NCBI GenBank assembly: GCA_021781495.1
Contig: JAJXWS010000029.1
Coordinates: forward strand, 1 to 38,733
From: Acidobacteriota bacterium
Lineage (GTDB): Bacteria > Acidobacteriota > Terriglobia > Terriglobales > Acidobacteriaceae
DNA: 38,733 nucleotides
Direction: 5' to 3'
The position numbers and the translations under genes are program-made. Below are positions 32,338 to 38,733 of this stretch, in pieces. How positions within the stretch are numbered: position 1 is the stretch's first letter; each line of letters starts with the position of its first letter. The notes under the pieces are model-generated. The model ran no database searches and had not been told where the DNA came from. It saw only the letters and a program-made list of their open reading frames with translations.

Positions 32338-32368
32338 CGAACAATGCTTGCATGGGGAGAACAGCAGA

Positions 32369-33328
32369 ATGCTCAGCAGGGTCGCAGACAGCCTTTACTG
32401 GATGAGCCGCTATTTGGAACGCGCGGAGAACACGACGCGCCTGCTGGATGTGACGCTGACGCAGATGCTTGATCCGGGAGAAGCCAGTACTGAGGCTCGA
32501 TGGCGCAGACTGGTTGCTGCACTGGGCGATCCTCCTGGGCTGGAATGGAACGGCGATTTGGACAGCATGGCGCAGATGCTGGTCTTCGACGGTGCGAATC
32601 GTGCTTCGGTGAAGTATTGCATTGATCTGGCTCGTGAGAATGCGCGCCAGGTGCGAGAGGAAATCTCCACGGAGCAGTGGCAAAGGCTGAATCGCCTGTT
32701 TCATCACATCCACTCGGCGCATGCTACGGAACAGTTTCATCGCACCACGGGAGACATGCTCAGTTCCATAGTGGATGGCATTCATCTCTTCAAAGGCGTG
32801 AGTGATACAACGATGCTTCACGGGCAGGGCTGGCATTTCATTCGCCTCGGCAGATATCTGGAGCGTGCCTATGCGACGGCAACTCTGCTGGAAGTGTTCC
32901 AGCCGGGCCTTACATTGTCCGAGCGTGAGAGCACGAGCTATCGCTACCTGGAACAGGTGGGTGTGCTGCGCAGCTGTACGGCATTCGAAGCCTACTGCCA
33001 GGTCTACACAGCTGACCTTTCGGGCGATCGCATTCTTGAATTCCTGCTGCTGAACCGGCTCTTTCCGCATGCCATTCTGTACTCCGTGGAAAGCACGCTT
33101 CATGCAATTCAATCCATTCAGCGAAACAGCAATCGCAAGCCGCCAGACGAACTGATCGCCTGCATTGGCCGTTTGCATGCCATGCTGGGGTTTACGACCA
33201 TCAACGAAGTGATGACTGGCAATCCTGTTGCGTTTCTGCACTCGATACGGCAGCAGTGTCTGTATATCCATGGGCTTATCTACCGCTACTACGTGCATTA
33301 CTCCATTCACTCGGCGCTTTCCGCTTAA
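32369..33328 (+). CDS. alpha-E domain protein (DUF403)
   Basis: A 319-residue, all-helical protein. The start MLSRVADSLYWMSRYLERAENTTRLLDV is the characteristic opening of the alpha-E family; later blocks include NRASVKYCIDLARENARQVREEISTEQWQRLN, the LGRYLERAYATATLLEV repeat of the opening motif (about 165-180), FLLLNRLFPHAILYSV, and a final helix LIYRYYVHYSI. The internal duplication of the 'RYLERAE' motif suggests two related helical halves. No catalytic activity is known. The family is nearly always encoded with permuted ATP-grasp and transglutaminase proteins, as here. ATG 32369 with GGGGAG about 12-17 bases upstream is the only start consistent with the family. Confidence 0.93.
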   Translation: MLSRVADSLYWMSRYLERAENTTRLLDVTLTQMLDPGEASTEARWRRLVAALGDPPGLEWNGDLDSMAQMLVFDGANRASVKYCIDLARENARQVREEISTEQWQRLNRLFHHIHSAHATEQFHRTTGDMLSSIVDGIHLFKGVSDTTMLHGQGWHFIRLGRYLERAYATATLLEVFQPGLTLSERESTSYRYLEQVGVLRSCTAFEAYCQVYTADLSGDRILEFLLLNRLFPHAILYSVESTLHAIQSIQRNSNRKPPDELIACIGRLHAMLGFTTINEVMTGNPVAFLHSIRQQCLYIHGLIYRYYVHYSIHSALSA

Positions 33329-33354
33329 GCCTGGCTGACCAGATAGGACCTGCT

Positions 33355-34338
33355 ATGAATTTCTATTCAGTTCGCCATCTCACTCGCTACCAGTATTCCA
33401 ATCCGATCAGCGAGAGCATTATGGAGACGCGGATGCATCCTCGTTCCGATGCTCATCAACATTGCCTCTCGTTTACGCTGGCCGTCAGCCCGCGATGCCG
33501 CGTTTTTACTTACAGAGATCATCTGGGCAATCACGTGCATCACTTCGATATTCCCGGTGATCATTCGCAACTGGTCATTGTTGCCGAGTCAGTGGTGGAG
33601 CAGCAGGATGTTCCGGAACTACCTGGGTGGCTCTCGCCCGATGCCTGGGATGCTCTCGACGAGTCCGTGCAAACGGGAGACTTCTGGGAGATGCTCCTGC
33701 CCAGTACATTTGCGCGGGAGACGCCGGCGCTGCTCGGGCTGGCAGAGAGATTGGATGTGAGGCGGCGCGATGATCCGCTGAGCCTGGTTCGCGAATTGAA
33801 TCAGAGACTCTATGAGTATTTTGAGTATGTGCCCAGCCATACGCGGGTTGATTCACCGATCGATGATGCCATTGTGAGTGGCAAGGGAGTGTGTCAGGAT
33901 TTTGCTCACACAATGATCGCCCTGCTTCGGCATGTAGGCATTCCGGCGCGCTACGTATCTGGGTATCTTTATCGCAATCGGGATGACCATGATCGTTCGA
34001 CGCCGGATGCAACGCATGCATGGGTCGAAGCATTCCTACCGCACGTAGGGTGGGCAGGCTTTGATCCGACCAACAATCTGATTGCATCGAGGAGACATAT
34101 TCGAACAGCGCTGGGGTGCGACTACGCGGATGTGCCTCCTACGCACGGCATCTTTCGTGGCAGCGCGGAAAGCGAACTCTACGTCGCGGTGCAGGTGGAA
34201 GCAGGAGAGCATCCGCCTGCGCTGGACCGCAAGTTGCCGATTCCAGAAGACTGGTCGGTGTTGGTAGAGCGCGCTCATAAACCGGCTTCGCGCCCTACCG
34301 TGCCGGTGGAGATGGAGCAGATGCAGCAACAGCAGTAA
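33355..34338 (+). CDS. transglutaminase-like cysteine protease-fold protein
   Basis: A 327-residue protein with no signal peptide. The N-terminal domain (1-150, FYSVRHLTRYQYSNPISESIMETRMHPRSD ..) is the beta-rich domain typical of this bacterial transglutaminase group. The catalytic domain carries the triad Cys180 (GKGVCQDFAHTMIALLRHVGIPARYVSGYL), His221 (ATHAWVEAFLP) and Asp237 (GWAGFDPTNN). Such enzymes hydrolyse or transfer acyl groups at glutamine or peptide bonds. Being the third gene after ATP-grasp and alpha-E suggests it cleaves or attaches the product they make. ATG 33355 follows TAGGA by seven bases and 26 bases of spacer after the alpha-E stop. The C-terminus is short, Gln-rich (EMEQMQQQQ). 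Confidence 0.92.
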   Translation: MNFYSVRHLTRYQYSNPISESIMETRMHPRSDAHQHCLSFTLAVSPRCRVFTYRDHLGNHVHHFDIPGDHSQLVIVAESVVEQQDVPELPGWLSPDAWDALDESVQTGDFWEMLLPSTFARETPALLGLAERLDVRRRDDPLSLVRELNQRLYEYFEYVPSHTRVDSPIDDAIVSGKGVCQDFAHTMIALLRHVGIPARYVSGYLYRNRDDHDRSTPDATHAWVEAFLPHVGWAGFDPTNNLIASRRHIRTALGCDYADVPPTHGIFRGSAESELYVAVQVEAGEHPPALDRKLPIPEDWSVLVERAHKPASRPTVPVEMEQMQQQQ

Positions 34339-34460
34339 AGCGCAACCATCAAGGTGCATGTGCCGTACGAGGGCAAGGCGGCACGGCAAATTGGCGCTGC
34401 CCTCTCTTGCATATTGCCGGACTACTTCTGATTCGAAGTGCAGCAAGTAACATCCACTTG

Positions 34461-34505
34461 TGGATCTCGACGCCCTGTGACTCTGCCGGGTGATTGCGAG
34501 ATCCA
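34461..34505. terminator. inverted repeat between convergent genes
   Basis: Perfect 9-bp arms, TGGATCTCG (34461-34469) and CGAGATCCA (34497-34505), around 27 bases, in the 240-base gap between the convergent transglutaminase and GH106 genes. A smaller nested pair, TGCCGT/ACGGCA (34361-34366/34383-34388), lies just after the transglutaminase stop. Neither has a T-run, so terminator function is tentative. Confidence 0.3.
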
Positions 34506-34578
34506 ATGGCACTGTCCCTAGGCGGGGAAACGGAACACAGGCGCCGCAGTCAATATTGTTAATCAACTCGTGGTTAAA

Positions 34579-37500
34579 TCATGGTTGGTTGAATTCCTGG
34601 CCGACCAATACGCGAACCTGTTCCAGAAGTCCGGAGGGCATTAAAGGGGAGTCTTGTGTGTATGCCCGCACGTTTGTTTTTGTGTAGTGGGTTGTGGCGG
34701 AAGGCTGCAGATCGCCGATGATCCGATTGGGCCAGAGATTGGTGACCTTGATTTCGACTTCGTTATCGCCAGTGTGGATTTGCTGATCGATTCGAACCAG
34801 AAATGGCGCTCGCCACACTGTCTGTACTGCTGTTCCGTTGATAACGACGGATGCAATTTCTCGCACGCTTCCAAGGTCCAGCCATATCTGTTTCTGATGC
34901 ATTGTGCTTTGCTCCGGGACATGCAAGTTTGCACGGTAGGTAGCCGTACCTGAGAAGTAGCGAACGCCGGGATCTTTCCACATGGTCCAGGACTGAAATT
35001 GATGCACCGGAACAGACTGCGGTGCTCCCCATCCGGCAGGAAACATCAATGTCCATGGGCCAAGCACCGGCGCAGATGCATCCAGGGGATGCACGGCCTT
35101 AGAGCGGCTGCTGCCATCGGAATATTGCAGTTGATAGCTTCCGGAATCGAACGCTACCCACGTCGAGTGATCTGGAGCGAACACATTGCCTGCCGCTGAT
35201 GAAGAGGGATAGACAGGCGAACCATTTCTCACTATGTCCACCGTGTGAGTCCCTGAAGCATGCTGAAAGATGAAGAAGACGGACCCGAAGGCAGGGAACA
35301 TCAGTGGGACTTCCGTGCGGTCCTCCTTGGTCTCGCGATAGACGAGTGCTGGTCTGGTCGATCCATCGTCCGGCATCCATAGCTCCGGTTCACGGCCGCG
35401 AACGCGAAACGATAAGCTGGCTCTTACGCTGTGATTCAGTCCGCTGCGAACAAAGTAGACGTCTGTATTACCGACCTTGCGATGGATATAGTCGAATGCC
35501 TGTCCTGTGTCCGTTTCATCGGTGCCAACCTGCAGGTGATACGAGAAGTCTGGGGCTACGCGCATGGATGCGAGCGCGGCGCGAGAATCGGATGTGCAGT
35601 AAACATGGCCATCTCCGTATTTCGTTTCGCCTGCGCCACTGGGATCGCACGCGCCCCAGATGGCGTTCGCTAGCTGCGCATAGGCAGCACGTTGATCATC
35701 CGGCATGAGCCCAAGAGGACCTAGCGGTTTAAGGCCGATCACGTTCCCGCCCTGATGAAGGAATGTGCTGACCCATTGCAGAGCGGGATAGGACAAGGCA
35801 CGCGATGCAGGCAGCGTCAGCGCGCGATAATGCAAGCCCTCCGGTGTAAGCAGATCAGCGCCAGAGAACTGTATCCGATGCAGCAGAGCATCTTCATTCG
35901 TCACGTCGTAGTCGTACCCCGGCAAGACTCGCGCGGGATCGTCCTGCTTGACGCGCACTTGCCCGGGAATCTGATCTCCGTAGAAGTACAGAAGATCAGA
36001 CACCGAATGCCCCTGCTGCAAAAGAAACTGTGCGCGGTTGAATGCCAGTAGCAAAGGCCCCGCCTGATTCCACCAGGTGACATTCGGATTCAGGTGTGTG
36101 CCGGCAAAGTACTCTTCGCCGGGCATGCCGTATTGCGCGGGTGAAGAGGTGAACTCATGCCAGAAGAGCCTGTTCAATCCTTCTGTAAGCGCATGGTCAA
36201 ATGTTGGCTGAAGATTTCGCCCGGGGGATTCTGACCACGCACTTAGGCTCATGCTGGTAAGTCCTTCCGCAGCGACGTACGGTTTACCGTAAATATGGGC
36301 CGCGCTGGCAGCCTCTTTGACGAAGAAGCGTTGCACGTCCGTCACCCGGTGCGTTCCAGACACCGCCCAGAATTCTGTTTGCGGGTACGTTGTGCTGCGA
36401 AAGTTCTCCAGGGCATCCATTGGAGCACCGTGAGGCCCGCCGCCCTCAGGATGAGTTCCCAGGCCGTTCTGTTCGGCGTATCGTGCAAAACGATCGTAAT
36501 AGTTCTCCGCAATTAGATCGGCTACAGTCCGTCGCAGGTCGAAGAGGAAACGGTTGCTGGTATCTCGACTGCCGAGGATGCGTCCGGCAACAATCGGCAG
36601 ATAGGGCAGAGGGTCATATCCGCGCCTGCGCTGAAACTCCGCACGGAATCCATCTGTCCAATTTGTTCCACCTGCCTCCCAGCTGTCTGTCACAAGATAG
36701 CGGAGGCTCTTGCCCACGTACGGCTTTGCAACTTCAAGCAAAGGCGTGACTGCCTGTTGCCAGTAGTGATCGAAGGCCGATGCGCTCATCACATCCAGCG
36801 GCAGGCCGAGAGGTGTTCCAGTAGCATCTGTTAGGTGCTTGGATGTATCGGTATAGCCGACTTGAAGTATCTCCCACGTGCCCGCTGGAAATGCCCAGGT
36901 GAGCACACCCTGTGCGTTCACACGATCACTCACGTCCACCACTTCGTGGATATCGGCATCCTGTTCGCCGACCCTCGCGGGAGCATTCCGCATCACCCTA
37001 TCAGACGAAGGCATTGAAAAGCCGGTTTCTTCCGCAGCGGTTTTGAATCGCAGATTTCGAATGGCTGTTCGTCCGCTTCCCTGCATGCCCGCAAGCGGCG
37101 CGCCGTGATGCAGAGGATATGCGAGTGTGGCAATCTTTCGATAGAAGCCGTCCTCGGCTGGAGGATTGCTCAATGAAACTGTTCTGGTGTCGCCGCCGCG
37201 CACCGTGGTTCGCGAATAGGTGAGGAGCTTAAGCGCATCCTGCGGCGTTACAGTTGCTCCTCCGATGATTCCTACGTCCCAACGGCTGGTGACGTTGAGG
37301 CTGATCTCAAGGCCCAGTTGCTGCGCGACCTTCAGCGCATGGACAAACAAATCGTTCCACTGCGGACTGCCGATCGCGGGTCCGTTTGGCACTTCCTGAT
37401 TTCCCTGTTGCCCTGAGCCGTCTGCATCCACCAGTATGGCGCCGGCGTAGCCTTTGGCTTTCATGCCCTCCAGATCGCGCGTAATGGTTTCTTTCGTGGT

Positions 37501-37686
37501 ATTCCCGTTCAGCCACCACCAGTAGCAACGCAACTCGGCAGACTTAGGCGGATGAGCGAATCCTTCATGCAAGGAATCCTTTTGACTTGGAGGCAGAACT
37601 GGAGGACTAGAACTTGCTGGACCGGCTGATAGAAACTGCGCAAAAGAAAGAAAAAGGAAGGAAGCAAACAGACCGAGGCTCTTCAT
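34579..37686 (-). CDS. large secreted glycoside hydrolase, GH106-like alpha-L-rhamnosidase
   Basis: A 1035-residue exported protein with a signal peptide (MKSLGLFASFLFLSFAQFLSAGPA). The mature start FAHPPKSAELRCYWWWLNGNTTKETITRDLEGMKAKGYAGAILVDADG is the hallmark of GH106 and related rhamnosidases. Also visible: SLNVTSRWDVG (catalytic barrel), LVTDSWEAGGTNWTDGFRAEFQRRRGYDPLPYLP, THPEGGGPHGAPMDAL, VAAEGLTSMSLSAWSESPGRNLQP and FWHEFTSSP. The C-terminal 160 residues form a GH2-type sugar-binding jelly roll (YFSGTATYRANLHV .. WLDLGSVREIASVVINGTAV .. NEVEIKVTNLWPNRIIGD). Predicted to remove alpha-L-rhamnose from rhamnogalacturonan or related glycans. It is oriented the same way as the following receptor fragment, whose gene lies upstream, so the receptor and the hydrolase may form a unit separated by a stem-loop. 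Confidence 0.85.
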   Translation of the reverse strand: MKSLGLFASFLFLSFAQFLSAGPASSSPPVLPPSQKDSLHEGFAHPPKSAELRCYWWWLNGNTTKETITRDLEGMKAKGYAGAILVDADGSGQQGNQEVPNGPAIGSPQWNDLFVHALKVAQQLGLEISLNVTSRWDVGIIGGATVTPQDALKLLTYSRTTVRGGDTRTVSLSNPPAEDGFYRKIATLAYPLHHGAPLAGMQGSGRTAIRNLRFKTAAEETGFSMPSSDRVMRNAPARVGEQDADIHEVVDVSDRVNAQGVLTWAFPAGTWEILQVGYTDTSKHLTDATGTPLGLPLDVMSASAFDHYWQQAVTPLLEVAKPYVGKSLRYLVTDSWEAGGTNWTDGFRAEFQRRRGYDPLPYLPIVAGRILGSRDTSNRFLFDLRRTVADLIAENYYDRFARYAEQNGLGTHPEGGGPHGAPMDALENFRSTTYPQTEFWAVSGTHRVTDVQRFFVKEAASAAHIYGKPYVAAEGLTSMSLSAWSESPGRNLQPTFDHALTEGLNRLFWHEFTSSPAQYGMPGEEYFAGTHLNPNVTWWNQAGPLLLAFNRAQFLLQQGHSVSDLLYFYGDQIPGQVRVKQDDPARVLPGYDYDVTNEDALLHRIQFSGADLLTPEGLHYRALTLPASRALSYPALQWVSTFLHQGGNVIGLKPLGPLGLMPDDQRAAYAQLANAIWGACDPSGAGETKYGDGHVYCTSDSRAALASMRVAPDFSYHLQVGTDETDTGQAFDYIHRKVGNTDVYFVRSGLNHSVRASLSFRVRGREPELWMPDDGSTRPALVYRETKEDRTEVPLMFPAFGSVFFIFQHASGTHTVDIVRNGSPVYPSSSAAGNVFAPDHSTWVAFDSGSYQLQYSDGSSRSKAVHPLDASAPVLGPWTLMFPAGWGAPQSVPVHQFQSWTMWKDPGVRYFSGTATYRANLHVPEQSTMHQKQIWLDLGSVREIASVVINGTAVQTVWRAPFLVRIDQQIHTGDNEVEIKVTNLWPNRIIGDLQPSATTHYTKTNVRAYTQDSPLMPSGLLEQVRVLVGQEFNQP

Positions 37687-37727
37687 GAATCCACCGAGAA
37701 ATTAGGACAGAAGTCTACATCAATGAA

Positions 37728-37765
37728 TCAGGCAGCGCCCATGGTCGTCAATGGGCGCCGCCTGA
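37728..37765 (-). terminator. stem-loop between the Oar-type receptor and the GH106 gene
   Basis: TCAGGC (37728-37733) and GCGCCCAT (37735-37742) pair with ATGGGCGC (37751-37758) and GCCTGA (37760-37765): 14 base pairs with one internal mismatch and an 8-base loop. It lies just beyond the receptor stop on the minus strand. Only a few scattered Ts follow, so it may be a weak or partial terminator or an RNA-stabilising hairpin that sets receptor and hydrolase levels apart. Confidence 0.5.
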
Positions 37766-37775
37766 GGTGTGAACG

Positions 37776-38733
37776 TTAGAAGTTGATACGAGCGGTTACC
37801 TGCCCAATGCGCGGGTCATTGGCCTGGTTTGCCGCCAGCACGCCGAAGCCGGCTTTGCCGGTCGCGGTCAGGCTGGTGTTAGGACCGCCCCAGTTGACCT
37901 GGTTCAGCAAGTTAAAGAATTCGCCGCGCAGCTCGCAGTTGAACTTCTCATGCACCACGAACTTCTTGAACAACGAAGCATCTGCGACCGGGTGGACCCA
38001 GGTGCGGATATTGTGCATGAACGGGCCTGCGGTTGCCAGCGTAAAGCTGCCGGGAAGCTGCTGCCATGCCGGAGCCGGATCGCCGTAGTCGCATGCGCCG
38101 GTCTGCGTGGCCGGGTCGGTTCCACCGGGATGAATCGTGCCTGCAATATCCAGATAACAGGTATTGAACTGGTGATTCATGGTGCGCATGTGCGGAGCAG
38201 TTTGCGGCGTGCCGATGAGGATGGCCGCACCGCCCGGGTTGTTGATGAGAGAACCGTTGTTCGTGCGCACAATCGCATTCACCGTCCAGTTGCCCAGCAG
38301 CAGACGGCTCATGTGATTCTGCTGAAAGAGGGTCGGGAAGGTGTAACTGCCGAAGATGTTCAGAATGCGGTTTGGCGTGGAAGACTCATGGCGGTTGATG
38401 TTATCCCAGGAGTCCTGTGCATTCAGATAGCTGGTCTGCACCATCTCCTTTGCCCAGGTGTAGTCTGCCTGCGCACTGAAGCCATGGCTGAAGCGCTTGT
38501 TGATTTTGACCTGCAGGGCGTTATAGGAAGTCTTGCCCAGCGGGCGGTTGTAGAGCGTGATGCCGGTGAACTCCGGATAGGGCACCAGTAGATTCTGGTA
38601 GGTAATCGTGGAGCCGTTCAGGTTGCCGTTGCTTGGGATCAGGCCAGCCATTGGGTTGGCAACCTTGCTGTTGAGCACCGAGGAGCCCAGCGAGAAGTAC
38701 TGCGCAGGCAGCGCGTTGATGCCTTTGGAGACC
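37776..38733 (-). CDS. C-terminal part of a second Oar-type TonB-dependent receptor (partial)
   Basis: The frame is open from the window edge to the stop at 37776, giving the last roughly 318 residues of an outer-membrane beta-barrel. It opens with KGINALPAQYFSLGSSVLNSKVANPMAGLIP, a phrase common near the start of the last third of acidobacterial Oar-like receptors, and continues with YNALQVKINKRFSHGFSAQADYTWAKEM, LNIFGSYTFP and NCELRGEFFNLLNQVNWGGPNTSLTATGKAGFG, ending VTARINF with a terminal aromatic residue for BAM recognition. The start, signal peptide, carboxypeptidase-like domain and plug lie outside the window. It precedes the GH106 gene on the same strand with 89 bases between. Confidence 0.9.
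   Translation of the reverse strand, partial: VSKGINALPAQYFSLGSSVLNSKVANPMAGLIPSNGNLNGSTITYQNLLVPYPEFTGITLYNRPLGKTSYNALQVKINKRFSHGFSAQADYTWAKEMVQTSYLNAQDSWDNINRHESSTPNRILNIFGSYTFPTLFQQNHMSRLLLGNWTVNAIVRTNNGSLINNPGGAAILIGTPQTAPHMRTMNHQFNTCYLDIAGTIHPGGTDPATQTGACDYGDPAPAWQQLPGSFTLATAGPFMHNIRTWVHPVADASLFKKFVVHEKFNCELRGEFFNLLNQVNWGGPNTSLTATGKAGFGVLAANQANDPRIGQVTARINF

Overview
The window looks like chromosomal DNA of an acidobacterium (class Terriglobia, Acidobacteriaceae-like). This is inferred from several things together: a complete 1217-residue and a partial Oar-type TonB-dependent receptor with a carboxypeptidase-regulatory N-terminus, CRTAC1-like FG-GAP/ASPIC-UnbV proteins beside secreted TPR proteins, several secreted glycoside hydrolases, a hopanoid-type glycosyltransferase (HpnB), and G+C-rich coding DNA. 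I see no rRNA, tRNA, phage, transposase gene or CRISPR array.

Layout. (1) 1-7540, housekeeping and very G+C-rich: the tail of a probable polysaccharide deacetylase; hemL (tetrapyrrole synthesis) divergent from a DCC-family thiol protein; purM-purN (overlapping); a 500-base spacer with palindromic repeats and a 20-bp inverted repeat before a 92-residue unknown protein; then, on the minus strand, folD-coaE-htrA-like. (2) 7541-12020, a respiratory module: tetraheme cytochrome c, four-cluster Tat-exported ferredoxin, NrfD/DsrP-like membrane subunit, and a polytopic membrane protein. It is preceded by two CRP/FNR-type palindromes. No catalytic subunit is present. (3) 12158-25814, secreted and envelope proteins: a GH27 alpha-galactosidase, two convergent CRTAC1-like seven-blade propeller proteins, the complete Oar-type receptor behind a roughly 400-base structured leader, two divergent TPR proteins and an SMP-30 family lactonase-like protein. 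(4) 26255-30601: a J-domain protein with a repeat-containing basic tail, a GH127-type beta-L-arabinofuranosidase, and HpnB. (5) 30877-34338: a circularly permuted ATP-grasp / alpha-E / transglutaminase cassette whose first ribosome binding site lies inside a perfect hairpin. (6) 34579-38733, minus strand: a large GH106-like alpha-L-rhamnosidase and the 3' part of a second Oar-type receptor.

How the parts may work together (inference): GH27, GH127, GH106 and SMP-30 together with Oar-type receptors suggest use of plant cell-wall side chains (galactose, arabinose, rhamnose). The redox module probably moves electrons between the menaquinone pool and periplasmic cytochromes. The ATP-grasp cassette is a widely conserved but biochemically unexplained peptide or amide-bond system. 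The most unusual non-coding feature is the structured leader at about 17785-18117 upstream of the complete receptor. It contains at least seven stable stems, and I do not recognise it as a known riboswitch class.
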